A stretch of DNA of 41,102 bases from Rhizorhapis sp. SPR117 (GTDB lineage: Bacteria > Pseudomonadota > Alphaproteobacteria > Sphingomonadales > Sphingomonadaceae), in NCBI RefSeq assembly GCF_021742065.1, contig NZ_JAKKIE010000034.1, positions 1 through 41,102 on the forward strand, read 5' to 3'. This document shows, one piece after another, positions 17,547-25,976 of this stretch. A program made the position numbers and the translations under genes. The notes under the pieces were generated by a model. That model made no database searches, had not been told where the DNA came from, and saw only the letters and a program-made list of their open reading frames with translations. Within the stretch, counting starts at the first letter, position 1. Each line of letters opens with the position of its first letter.

Positions 17547-18845
17547 TCAGAGTCGCAGATCTGAATCTTCAGCTAGGAAGATCGATTTTAGATCATACAC
17601 TACAGCTTTTCTGCGCCCGAAGTTTCGCACGGCTTTGATGTCCAACCTTTTGAATTCATCGTGAGGAACAGCGATGATCACGCCATCGTAATAGCCCTCC
17701 TTTGGGCTGACTAATTTGATCCCGTACTCCCGTTCGGCTTCGGCCGGAGACGCCAAAGGATCGGTGACATCGACTTCTATGCCGTATTCGCGCAATTCGG
17801 CAATTACATCTACCACGCGCGTGTTACGTAGATCTGGACAGTTTTCCTTGAAAGTGAGGCCGAGCACTAGCACGCGGGCACCGTCCACCTGAATACGGCG
17901 CTTTAGCATCCCCTTTACCATTTGACCGGCGACGTAGTTCCCCATGCCATCATTGATCCGCCGTCCAGCGAGGATGACCTCAGGGTGATACCCCATCGCT
18001 TCAGCCTTATGCGTCAGATAATAAGGATCGACGCCGATGCAGTGCCCCCCAACCAATCCAGGCCGGAAAGGTAGAAAGTTCCATTTCGTGCCGGCCGCTT
18101 TTAGTACCGCCTCGGTGTCGATGCCCATGCGATTGAAGATGATCGCTAGTTCGTTGATCAGCGCGATGTTGAGGTCGCGTTGGGTATTCTCGATGACCTT
18201 GGCGGCTTCGGCGACGCGGATCGTTTCTGCTTTGTAGGTGCCCGCGGTGATGATCGAGGCATAGAGGCTGTCGACCAGCGTAGCGATCTTGGGTGTCGAT
18301 CCCGATGTCACCTTGCGGATTGTCGGCAGGCGATGCTCTTTATCGCCCGGGTTGATCCGCTCTGGGCTGTAGCCGCAGAAGAAGTCATGGTTATAGGTCA
18401 GGCCCGAAAAACGTTCGAGCACGGGGACGCAATCTTCCTCGGTCGCGCCAGGATAGACGGTCGATTCATAGACAATGATGTCGCCGCGCTTGAGCACCTT
18501 GCCGACCGTCTCCGATGCCTTGATCAGTGGCGTCAGGTCAGGCCGACGATGCGCGTCGATTGGTGTCGGTACTGTCACGATATAAAGATTGCATTTAGCC
18601 AGATCCGCAGGGTCGGTCGAGAAGCTCAGATGCTTTGCCTCCGCCATTTCCTCGGCATCCGTTTCCAGCGTCGTATCTTCGCCCCGGCGCAGCGCGTCGA
18701 TCCGCGATTGGTTGATATCAAAACCGATCACATCGCGAATACGGCCGAACTCGACAGCGAGCGGCAAGCCGACATAGCCAAGGCCGACGACGGCGATCTT
18801 GAGATCATCCAGTGACGGCGTGGCCGCAATATCTGTGCTGCTCAT
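17547..18845 (-). CDS. Nucleotide-sugar 6-dehydrogenase (TviB/WbpO family)
   Basis: The ~432-residue enzyme belongs to the UDP-glucose/UDP-HexNAc dehydrogenase superfamily. The NAD-binding motif [14 protein letters not shown] is at residues 21-34, [14 protein letters not shown] at 127-139, and the catalytic cysteine is Cys269 in [19 protein letters not shown]. The segments [11 protein letters not shown] and [13 protein letters not shown] are characteristic of the TviB/WbpO group, which oxidises UDP-GlcNAc or UDP-GalNAc to the uronic acid, rather than of classical Ugd. It should therefore provide a HexNAc-uronic acid for the repeat unit. I start at the second ATG (18845), which has GGGGAA upstream; the first (18851) overlaps the epimerase stop. 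Confidence 0.9.
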   Translation of the reverse strand: MSSTDIAATPSLDDLKIAVVGLGYVGLPLAVEFGRIRDVIGFDINQSRIDALRRGEDTTLETDAEEMAEAKHLSFSTDPADLAKCNLYIVTVPTPIDAHRRPDLTPLIKASETVGKVLKRGDIIVYESTVYPGATEEDCVPVLERFSGLTYNHDFFCGYSPERINPGDKEHRLPTIRKVTSGSTPKIATLVDSLYASIITAGTYKAETIRVAEAAKVIENTQRDLNIALINELAIIFNRMGIDTEAVLKAAGTKWNFLPFRPGLVGGHCIGVDPYYLTHKAEAMGYHPEVILAGRRINDGMGNYVAGQMVKGMLKRRIQVDGARVLVLGLTFKENCPDLRNTRVVDVIAELREYGIEVDVTDPLASPAEAEREYGIKLVSPKEGYYDGVIIAVPHDEFKRLDIKAVRNFGRRKAVVYDLKSIFLAEDSDLRL

Positions 18846-18847
18846 GA

Positions 18848-19882
18848 TCATTTCCCCGAATATTCACGAAACCAGGCGACGAAATTGGCAATGCCGTCTC
18901 GAAAGTCGGTCGCCGGACGGTAGCCAGTCAGTCTTTCGAGCAGCGAGGCATCGGCCCAGGTGGCGGGAACGTCGCCCATCTGCATCGGCATGTAGTTGCG
19001 GATCGCCTTCATCCCCAGGCTCGCCTCGATCGCATCGATGAAGTCGAGCAGGCGAACCTTGTCGTTATTGCCGATATTGACGATGCGGAACGGCGCGACG
19101 GGGCTAAGCGAGTCTCCAGCCACGATGTCGGCGCGCGATGCCGGCCGCTCGGGCGCTGCGTCGATCAATAGGCGGATCGCACGGACTAGATCGTCGACAT
19201 AGGTAAAGTCGCGATACATGTCGCCATTATTGTAGATGTCGATCGGGCGGCCATCGAGCATCGCCTCGACGAACTTGTAAAGCGCAAGATCGGGCCGGCC
19301 CCAAGGGCCATAGACCGTGAAGAAGCGGAACATGGTCGTGGGCAGATCGTAAAGATGCGCATAAGAATGCGCCATCGATTCATTGGCCTTTTTCGTTGCC
19401 GCATAGATGGTGAGCTGGGTGTCAGCCTTTTCGGTCTCAGTGAAGGGCATGTCTTCATTCGCGCCATAGACCGAGGAGGTCGAGGCCATCAGCAGATGCT
19501 GCACCGCGTTTCGACGCGCCGCTTCCATGACGTTGAACGTGCCGATGACATTGCTGTCGAGATAGGCACGCGGGTTTTCAAGGCTGTAGCGCACGCCCGC
19601 CTGTGCGGCGAGATGAACGATGACGTCGGGCTTGAAGGCATCGATCGTCGCATCGAGCAGCTTCTGGTCCTCGAGCATTCCCTCGGTCGCGGTGAAATTA
19701 GGACTTTCGTCAAGATGCGCATGTCGGGAGCGCTTGAGATTGACGTCATAATAGTCGGTCATCCCGTCATAACCGGCCACGACGAACCCTTCGGCAAGCA
19801 GAAGCTTGGAAAGATGGAAGCCGATAAACCCCGCTGTCCCGGTGACGAAGATACGTTTCAGGTTAGCCGTGCTCTCTGGCAT
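18848..19882 (-). CDS. UDP-glucuronate 4-epimerase-like NAD-dependent epimerase
   Basis: The 344-residue extended short-chain dehydrogenase has the NAD loop GTAGFIG at residues 15-21, the catalytic Thr/Ser-Ser region STSSVYG near 134-140, and Tyr160/Lys164 in [11 protein letters not shown]. The segments [17 protein letters not shown] and [18 protein letters not shown] are hallmarks of the UDP-glucuronate 4-epimerase (CapI/LspL) group. It would make UDP-galacturonate, or, given the TviB/WbpO-type dehydrogenase next to it, might act on UDP-GlcNAcA to give UDP-GalNAcA. The two genes are adjacent and nearly overlapping, supporting a shared uronate branch. Confidence 0.9.
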   Translation of the reverse strand: MPESTANLKRIFVTGTAGFIGFHLSKLLLAEGFVVAGYDGMTDYYDVNLKRSRHAHLDESPNFTATEGMLEDQKLLDATIDAFKPDVIVHLAAQAGVRYSLENPRAYLDSNVIGTFNVMEAARRNAVQHLLMASTSSVYGANEDMPFTETEKADTQLTIYAATKKANESMAHSYAHLYDLPTTMFRFFTVYGPWGRPDLALYKFVEAMLDGRPIDIYNNGDMYRDFTYVDDLVRAIRLLIDAAPERPASRADIVAGDSLSPVAPFRIVNIGNNDKVRLLDFIDAIEASLGMKAIRNYMPMQMGDVPATWADASLLERLTGYRPATDFRDGIANFVAWFREYSGK

Positions 19883-19919
19883 TGAAAATGGATCCGTTCT
19901 CTATGGTAAGATGGATGGA

Positions 19920-21842
19920 TTATTGGGCGGCGGCTTCATAAGCTGGACGATTATATTCAGGAACCAGCTTGTACAAAGTGGACAGCGCCTCCGGCACATC
20001 GCCCTGTCTCAAATAATCTTTGAGGTCATCCAATATATCCGACAGCGAATTCCACGGATGCGCTGCTTCACGCGCCTGCATGATCCGCGAATGCACGGTC
20101 GGCGTCGGATTGTCGCCGATCAGCAGCTCCTCATAGAGCTTCTCACCAGGCCGCAGGCCGACCTCAACGATCTCGATGTCGCCCTCCGGCGTCGCTACAT
20201 CACGTACCGACAGGCCCGAAAGCTTCACCATCGTCTCCGCCAGATCGCGGATCAGCACCGGCTGGCCCATGTCGAGGACGAAGACTTCGCCGCCCTCGGC
20301 CATGCCGCCCGCCTGGATCACAAGCTGCGAGGCTTCGGGAATAGTCATGAAATAGCGGGTGACGTCGCGGTGGGTGATTGTCACCGGGCCGCCTGCGGCG
20401 ATTTGCTGCTTGAACAAGGGCACGACCGAGCCGCTCGATCCTAAGACATTGCCAAAGCGGACCATGGTGAAGAGCGTCTTGTCCTGCGCCTGCGCACGCG
20501 CTTGCAAGATGAGCTCGCACACCCGTTTGGACGCGCCCATGATGTTGGTCGGACGCACCGCCTTGTCGGTGCTGACCAGGATGAAGCGCCCAACGTCCAC
20601 CGCCTCGGCAGCAAGCGTGCAATAGAGCGTGCTGAAGATATTGTTGCGCATGCCGGCGATCGGATTGGCCTCGACCAACGGCACATGCTTGTAGGCTGCC
20701 GCATGATAGACGGTTTCGGGCTGCCATCGGCGGAAGATGCGAAAGACTGAATCTTTGTCGGCGACATCGGCCAGCTCGGGAATGAGCTCAACCTCGCAAC
20801 CTTCGGCGAGCGCCAGTCCGCGCAATTCGCTTTCGATTGCGTAGAGAAAATATTCCGATTGCTCGACCAAGATCAGGCGCTTGGGACGCGAGCGGATGAT
20901 CTGGCGGCACAGCTCGCTGCCGATCGAGCCGCCCGCGCCCGTCACCAGCACATTCTTGGCAAGCAGCGAGCGGCCCATCAGCAGGTCGTTGGGTGCGACC
21001 GCATCGCGGCCGAGCAGATCCTCGATCTGCACGTCGCGAATATCGCTGACGGCGAAATGCCCGTCGATCAATTGGCCGATTCCCGGCAGCATGCGCACGC
21101 GGATCTTGCGGGCTTGCAGCGCCTCCACGATCTCGCGTCGGCGTACGCGCAGCGCGCTTGGGATGGCGAGGACGACCTCGTCCACCCGCCGTTCTTCCAG
21201 GATGCGGTCGAGGATCGAGGAATGCCAGACGGTGACGCCGTCGAGTTGTTGGTTGCTCAGGCGCTCGTCATCGTCGATATAGCCGACCAGCACCAGATGC
21301 GGCTCCTGCCGCAGCGAGTTGGCGAGCTGCTGGCCGCCGCGCCCCGCGCCATAGATGAGTAGCCGCCGCCGTTCTTCGGACTGGCTGCGCGCCAGATGCA
21401 GCAGATCGCTGACGACGAAGCGCATGGCGAGGCGCAGGAACAGCATCGACAGGAAGAAGATGATCGGTTGCAGCACGGCGATGGTGCGGGGAACGCCGCC
21501 GACCTGAAAGAAGCCGAAGATGACCGCCAGCGGTGCCGTTAGCAAGGCGCAGGCATAGAAGAGCCGGCCCGATGCCCGCGCGCCGGAAAAGCGGATGAGA
21601 TTGCGATAGACCCCTGCTGGCCAGGCGATCACCGTCCAGAAGCCAAGCGCCGTGCCGGTCAGGATCAGCACCATGCGCGCATCGTCAGGCCATTCGCCAA
21701 GCCGCAGCGCGAGCGCGACCCAGGCCGCGACGAGGCAGAGCAGGCAGTCGAGGCCGAAGGCCAGCCATCGGCGCGCGAAACGCGGCAGACTGGTCAGGGA
21801 TTCCAGCATGGTAAGCAGGGCGCTATGCGTTTCCTTCGTCAT
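19920..21842 (-). CDS. PglF/WbpM-type nucleoside-diphosphate-sugar 4,6-dehydratase
   Basis: The 640-residue inner-membrane enzyme has about four N-terminal membrane helices (residues ~20-130), a first Rossmann-like domain (LLIYGAGRGGQQLANSL) and a catalytic second one with VTGAGGSIGSELCRQIIRSRPKRLILVEQSE. The active-site segment STDKAVRPTNIMGASKRVCE has Met in place of the usual Tyr, as in PglF and WbpM. These enzymes convert UDP-GlcNAc to the 4-keto-6-deoxy sugar, the first step to bacillosamine or FucNAc/QuiNAc. With PglE-, PglD- and PglC-like proteins encoded downstream, a bacillosamine-type route is favoured. It lies 37 bases before the epimerase gene. Confidence 0.93.
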   Translation of the reverse strand: MTKETHSALLTMLESLTSLPRFARRWLAFGLDCLLCLVAAWVALALRLGEWPDDARMVLILTGTALGFWTVIAWPAGVYRNLIRFSGARASGRLFYACALLTAPLAVIFGFFQVGGVPRTIAVLQPIIFFLSMLFLRLAMRFVVSDLLHLARSQSEERRRLLIYGAGRGGQQLANSLRQEPHLVLVGYIDDDERLSNQQLDGVTVWHSSILDRILEERRVDEVVLAIPSALRVRRREIVEALQARKIRVRMLPGIGQLIDGHFAVSDIRDVQIEDLLGRDAVAPNDLLMGRSLLAKNVLVTGAGGSIGSELCRQIIRSRPKRLILVEQSEYFLYAIESELRGLALAEGCEVELIPELADVADKDSVFRIFRRWQPETVYHAAAYKHVPLVEANPIAGMRNNIFSTLYCTLAAEAVDVGRFILVSTDKAVRPTNIMGASKRVCELILQARAQAQDKTLFTMVRFGNVLGSSGSVVPLFKQQIAAGGPVTITHRDVTRYFMTIPEASQLVIQAGGMAEGGEVFVLDMGQPVLIRDLAETMVKLSGLSVRDVATPEGDIEIVEVGLRPGEKLYEELLIGDNPTPTVHSRIMQAREAAHPWNSLSDILDDLKDYLRQGDVPEALSTLYKLVPEYNRPAYEAAAQ

Positions 21843-21946
21843 GTGCCTTGAACGTCCTTGATGATCGTGGCGACTGACGCGCCTTTAGATTTCCCAGGAA
21901 GGCTGATGCGACCAAACTTAGCCTGACGAATTGCGACTCGCGCCCC

Positions 21947-23770
21947 TTACTCCACCGTGACCGATTTCGCCAGATTGCGCGGCTGGTCTACATCGGTGCC
22001 TTTTGTGACGGCTACATGATAGGCCAGCAATTGTACCGGCACGCTATAGACCAGAGGCGCGATTAAGGGGTGGACCTTTGGCATGGTGATAGTCGCGAGG
22101 CACCCGCCGCCCGCTTCCTGGATGCCGTCATAGTCGCTGATCAACACCACCTTGCCGCCTCGCGCCTGCACTTCCTGCATGTTGCTGACGGTCTTTTCGA
22201 ACAGCGGCCCTGAAGGCGCGATGACGATCACCGGCACGTTTTCGTCGATCAGCGCGATGGGCCCATGCTTCATCTCGCCGGCGGCATAGCCCTCGGCATG
22301 AATATAGCTGATTTCCTTGAGCTTTAAGGCGCCTTCCAGCGCTAGCGGATAGTCGGTCCCGCGGCCCAGATAGAGTACGTCGCGCGCCGTTGCGATTTCG
22401 GCAGCGACGGCTTTGATCGCGTCCTCATAGGCGAGGGCGGCATTGAGCGCAGCTGGCGCTTCGGCAAGATGTTTGACGACCATATGTTCGCCCTCGTCCG
22501 TCAGGCGCGCTTTGGCGCGTGCCAAGTTGGCTGCAAGCGCGGCAAGCACCGCCAGTTGGCAGGTGAAGGCTTTGGTGGAGGCTACCCCAATTTCGGGTCC
22601 GGCATGGGTTGGCAGCAGCAGGTCGGCCTCGCGCGCCATGGAGCTGGTCGGCACATTGACGACAACAGCGATCTTCTGCCCTTCTTCGCGGGCATGGCGC
22701 AGCGCTGCGAGCGTGTCAGCGGTTTCGCCGGACTGGCTGATGAAAAGCGCGAGTCCGCCTGGCTCGATCACTGGCGCGCGATAGCGGAATTCGGAGGCAA
22801 TATCGAGGTCGACCGGCACGCGCGCGAACTGCTCGAACCAGTAGCGTGCGACCATCCCGGCATAAAAGCTGGTGCCGCAGGCGACGATCGTTACCCGTTT
22901 AATCTCTGACAGGTCGAAATCGGGAATCGGCAGCGTCAGCGTGTCATCGATGCGCTGGAGATAGGAGCGCAGGGTCTGGGCGACGACGATGGGCTGCTCG
23001 TAAATCTCCTTGATCATATAATGGCGATGATTGCCCTTGGAGATCAATTCGCCATCGACTCCCGATTGGGTGATCGCACGCTCGACCGGCTGATTGCCCT
23101 GATCGAAAATCTGTGCGTGGTCGCGATCGCAGACGACCCAGTCGCCTTCCTCCAGATAGATGACGCGCTGTGTCAAAGATGCCAGGGCGAGCGCGTCCGA
23201 ACCAAGATAGGTCTCCCCTTCCCCGATCCCAACGACCAGAGGCGACCCCAACCGCGCGCCGATCAACAGATCGGGTCGATCGCGAAAAAGGATCGCCAGA
23301 GCGAAGGCGCCGCGCAACTGAGGAAGCGCTTCTCGCACCGCGTTGATCGGGTCGATCCCGGCCTCCACCCGCTCACTGATCAGATGTGCCACGACTTCAG
23401 TATCGGTTTCACTGGTGAAGACGCGACCCCGGCCGATGAGCATGTCCCGTAGGGGCTTGAAGTTCTCGATAATGCCATTGTGGACGACTGCGACCTCAGC
23501 CGTGGCATGGGGATGGGCATTATTAGTGGTGGGGCCGCCATGTGTGGCCCAGCGCGTATGCGCGATGCCGATAGTTCCGGGCAGTGGGTCGGTCTCAAGC
23601 GCATCGGCGAGGTTGTTCAGTTTCCCTGAGGCCCGACGCCGCTCGATCGCGCTGTCATGGCTCGTAGCGATACCGGCAGAATCATAACCGCGATATTCCA
23701 GTCGCCTGAGGCCATCCAGAAGTCGTGCAGCGACATCCCCATGGCCGACGATACCAACTATTCCACACAT
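21947..23770 (-). CDS. glmS: Glucosamine-6-phosphate synthase GlmS
   Basis: The 607-residue protein has normal GlmS length. It begins MCGIVGIVGHG with the Cys2 nucleophile of the Ntn glutaminase domain (residues 1-~240, with RGYDSAGIA, HTRWATHG, HNGIIEN). It continues with two SIS isomerase domains (SQSGETADTLAAL, STKAFTCQLAVLA, GRGTDYPLALEGALKLKE) and ends with the expected DQPRNLAKSVTVE tail. It makes glucosamine-6-phosphate from fructose-6-phosphate and glutamine. It is the first leftward gene of the polysaccharide operon and, with glmM at the other end, supplies amino sugar. No glmS ribozyme-like leader is recognisable in the 63 bases upstream. A 104-base gap precedes the next gene. Confidence 0.95.
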   Translation of the reverse strand: MCGIVGIVGHGDVAARLLDGLRRLEYRGYDSAGIATSHDSAIERRRASGKLNNLADALETDPLPGTIGIAHTRWATHGGPTTNNAHPHATAEVAVVHNGIIENFKPLRDMLIGRGRVFTSETDTEVVAHLISERVEAGIDPINAVREALPQLRGAFALAILFRDRPDLLIGARLGSPLVVGIGEGETYLGSDALALASLTQRVIYLEEGDWVVCDRDHAQIFDQGNQPVERAITQSGVDGELISKGNHRHYMIKEIYEQPIVVAQTLRSYLQRIDDTLTLPIPDFDLSEIKRVTIVACGTSFYAGMVARYWFEQFARVPVDLDIASEFRYRAPVIEPGGLALFISQSGETADTLAALRHAREEGQKIAVVVNVPTSSMAREADLLLPTHAGPEIGVASTKAFTCQLAVLAALAANLARAKARLTDEGEHMVVKHLAEAPAALNAALAYEDAIKAVAAEIATARDVLYLGRGTDYPLALEGALKLKEISYIHAEGYAAGEMKHGPIALIDENVPVIVIAPSGPLFEKTVSNMQEVQARGGKVVLISDYDGIQEAGGGCLATITMPKVHPLIAPLVYSVPVQLLAYHVAVTKGTDVDQPRNLAKSVTVE

Positions 23771-23833
23771 TTAGCCCCCCCAAATTGCGAACGGATCTTA
23801 AGACATAATAGATCGGCTAAAGCAAGTTGGGCT

Positions 23834-24154
23834 TCACCGCTTGTCCGGTATCAGTAAAGGCTGCAGGCGGGCGACCAGGCTGATTAAGAAGGGCCAAAAT
23901 AGGGTATTGGCGATATCCTGATAGGTATCCATTGGGCGCCAGCCATAGGCCATATAGTCGAGAAGCTCATTGGCTGTCTCAGCGAGAGCAACAAATGCAA
24001 ATGGAAAGAATGTTCCATAGCTTTGGCGGACAGTTAAACGTGATAATATAAGAATAAATAATCCGGCATGAACATGCAAAAGTTCATCAGATAATCCTGT
24101 GCTATTACTAACCCATAATATTATTTTATTGTAATGTTCAGGCACATTTGTCAT
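23834..24154 (-). CDS. Small integral membrane protein, unknown function
   Basis: The 106-residue protein has about three hydrophobic helices: HVHAGLFILILSRLTV, FFPFAFVALAETANELLDYMAYG and IANTLFWPFLISLVARL. The conserved-looking charged/polar motif ETANELLDYMAYGWRPMDTYQDIANTLFWP sits between them. I recall similar small membrane proteins in sphingomonads but no function. It lies 63 bases upstream of glmS on the same strand and may be read with it. Confidence 0.65.
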   Translation of the reverse strand: MTNVPEHYNKIILWVSNSTGLSDELLHVHAGLFILILSRLTVRQSYGTFFPFAFVALAETANELLDYMAYGWRPMDTYQDIANTLFWPFLISLVARLQPLLIPDKR

Positions 24155-24354
24155 ATATACATATTAATTATTCTTAAGTTATAGGTGGGATTTGTCATAG
24201 GAATCCGCCATTTCTGTCCTTGAAAATATGAAGAAAACTGTGCCCATTATCCTTCGTGAGCAGCTTTCCGATGGTCAATCGGATAAGGTGACCAGATCGC
24301 GGTTTCAAGCGGCGTAATTTCACATTATAGGGCAACGGTAACGGGAGAGTCTCA
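24155..24354. promoter_or_regulatory. AT-rich divergent intergenic region
   Basis: This gap separates the leftward small membrane-protein gene from a short rightward reading frame. Its left third is very AT-rich (24150-24185), as a promoter would be. A perfect 6-base dyad with a 5-base spacer (TCCGAT / ATCGGA) lies at 24267-24283. I can assign no particular regulator. Confidence 0.3.
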
Positions 24355-24525
24355 ATGATATTTCAGGACGGAGAATTGCGCCGGATTGAGAGTAACCGGC
24401 CGATGCTGTTTGATGGATGGGCCTATGTGCCGATTGAACTGAATTCTGCTACAGCCACGGCGCATATCGTGTTGAAGCTTAAGCCAGTGAAAGCGGAGGT
24501 GCCCCCAGCGTCCGTTCTCCGATAA
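24355..24525 (+). CDS. Short hypothetical protein (56 residues)
   Basis: A 56-codon frame starts at 24355 with GGGAGAG about 7 bases upstream, a good ribosome binding site. The product begins MIFQDGELRRIESNRPMLFDGWAYVPIEL and reads like a real small soluble protein, with a balanced composition and no low-complexity runs. No family is recognised. The opposite strand is also open here (24352-24603) but has no comparable ribosome binding site and a less protein-like translation. Support is the start signal and composition only. Confidence 0.45.
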   Translation: MIFQDGELRRIESNRPMLFDGWAYVPIELNSATATAHIVLKLKPVKAEVPPASVLR

Positions 24526-24716
24526 AAGACCAGCATCCATTGGATGGCGATATTGATCCTGGATAGATCGATATGTCATTCCGCTGTTATACCCGTCTGT
24601 CATGTTGAGGTGTTTTCACGCCTGCTCTCCCAATTCTCGACTGGCGCAGGATAGGAATTGATTTGGGATAGCTAAATGCCTCATGATGCAGACATTGTCA
24701 CATATCATTTTCAGGC
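24526..24716. other. Gap without a recognisable gene
   Basis: Between the short rightward frame and the terminator of the small exported-protein gene I see no gene with a start signal and no clear regulatory site. Confidence 0.4.
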
Positions 24717-24750
24717 AAAAAAATAGCGGCCCGAAGCCGCCATTTTCTTA
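24717..24750 (-). terminator. Rho-independent terminator
   Basis: A GC stem (GCGGC at 24726-24730, GCCGC at 24736-24740, 5-base loop) is flanked by seven A on the left and a T-rich run on the right. Read leftward it sits 15 bases after the stop of the small exported-protein gene and ends in a U-tract, so it should terminate that transcript. The right T-run could also stop rightward transcription. Confidence 0.75.
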
Positions 24751-24764
24751 TCCATATATAATAT

Positions 24765-25016
24765 TCAGTTGCTGTCAGAATCGTCGTCGTCAGTCACAAG
24801 CACAACAGTGGTAATAACTGCCGCAGCACCTCCCAGCAAGACAATCGGAAGAGCGGCCTCTGCCAGCTTGCTCGACTTCCTGGGCGAACTGGCCGCTTTG
24901 ATATTCGTCGCCTTAGCGACAGAAAGCGCAGCAGCCGACTTTGCCGGATTCGCCATCACCGGTGTCGCAATCAGGGATGATGCCAACATACCGGCGATAA
25001 GGATTTTGAAGCGCAT
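24765..25016 (-). CDS. Small exported or membrane-anchored protein with acidic tail
   Basis: The 83-residue protein starts MRFKILIAGMLASSLIATPVMA, a Sec-type signal ending in an AxA-like site. A basic Ala/Lys middle (KATNIKAASSPRKSSKLAEA) follows, then a second hydrophobic helix (LPIVLLGGAAAVITTVVLV) and a strongly acidic end, TDDDDSDSN. Such short proteins with a DDD-type tail are recurrent hypothetical genes in sphingomonads; no function is known to me. I start at 25016 because AAAGAGG lies about 10 bases upstream; an upstream in-frame TTG at 25034 would overlap that site. A clear terminator follows, so it is a single-gene unit. Confidence 0.7.
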   Translation of the reverse strand: MRFKILIAGMLASSLIATPVMANPAKSAAALSVAKATNIKAASSPRKSSKLAEAALPIVLLGGAAAVITTVVLVTDDDDSDSN

Positions 25017-25107
25017 ATCGGATGCCTCTTTCAATAAATTTCTGTCCCGGTATCATAGGTCATATAAGCATGCAAGTGGATTACAGCTTTTAACGCGCTT
25101 GCCGCGG

Positions 25108-25905
25108 TTATGTTGCGGCGATCTGCGACTTTTGTTGCAATGTCCAACGCTTGTCGCTTTCGAACGCCATGGCGGTCAATATGCCTGAGCGATAGGCCCC
25201 TGTATCCAGCCCAATGCGACCAGGATGCTCGACCACCTCATTGAAAATCGTGTGTCCATGAACAACTATGGCACCTGGGATAAGAGGCCTGTCCTTGGTG
25301 CCAGAAGCGCATAGAAATTCATCGCGAATCCAGCGCAAATCGCTAGGCTTCTGCTCTTTAAGGGGAACCCCGGGGCGAATGCCGGCATGAACGAACACAT
25401 AGTCGCCTTCCACAATCATGTCTTCGAAGCTTTCCAGGAATGTTCGGTGAGCCGTAGGAACGACGGCCTGCAGCATGGCGGCGAGTTCGTCAAAATCGGC
25501 TGCCTCATAAGCCTGCGGCGTAATACCATAGCTCAAAATTGCTTCTGCTCCTCCGATACGATCAAAGAAGCGGAGTGCCTTGCGATCACCGTTTAAAGCG
25601 GAGAGGAAAATTTCTTCGTGATTGCCAAGCAAGAAACGCGTTTCGGGGCAAGCGGCCTTTAATGCTATTAGCCGGTCAATGACCTGAGCTGAGTGAGGCC
25701 CGCGATTGATGATATCCCCTAAAAAGATCATTTCGGCTTTCGGCTCTCCCCGCGTCATGTCATCGGCGCGGATTTGTGCCAATAGACCTTCGAGTAGGTC
25801 GAGGCGACCATGAATATCGCCTATGGCATAGAGACGGTGCCCTTCGGGCGCCTGCGGATTAGACGTCGGGCCTGATACGAAACGCTTGAATATTTTTGCG
25901 AGCAT
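25108..25905 (-). CDS. PP1-type metallophosphatase (serine/threonine phosphatase or bis(5'-nucleosyl)-tetraphosphatase-like)
   Basis: The 265-residue protein carries the complete calcineurin-type metallophosphatase set: GDIHGRLDLLEGLL (~33-46), FLGDIINRGPHS, LLGNHEE, VFVHAGIRPG and HGHTIF. These bind two metals and cleave phosphoesters. The order and length match bacterial PrpA/PP1-like protein phosphatases, which are hard to separate from ApaH-type dinucleotide hydrolases by motif alone. It is probably cytoplasmic, as no signal peptide is seen. It is transcribed divergently from an exported PDZ/M48 peptidase gene, with about 70 bases between the starts. Confidence 0.88.
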   Translation of the reverse strand: MLAKIFKRFVSGPTSNPQAPEGHRLYAIGDIHGRLDLLEGLLAQIRADDMTRGEPKAEMIFLGDIINRGPHSAQVIDRLIALKAACPETRFLLGNHEEIFLSALNGDRKALRFFDRIGGAEAILSYGITPQAYEAADFDELAAMLQAVVPTAHRTFLESFEDMIVEGDYVFVHAGIRPGVPLKEQKPSDLRWIRDEFLCASGTKDRPLIPGAIVVHGHTIFNEVVEHPGRIGLDTGAYRSGILTAMAFESDKRWTLQQKSQIAAT

Positions 25906-25976
25906 CGACGGATGCAGTGCCTTGGCTAAGTGTTGAAAAAATGAGGAGAATAGCGCAGCATAGCAGGGTCAAGGGA

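Noticed and set aside
23771..23833. glmS ribozyme or riboswitch upstream of glmS
   Set aside because: The gap is only 63 bases and shows no conserved ribozyme core; such ribozymes are known from Firmicutes.
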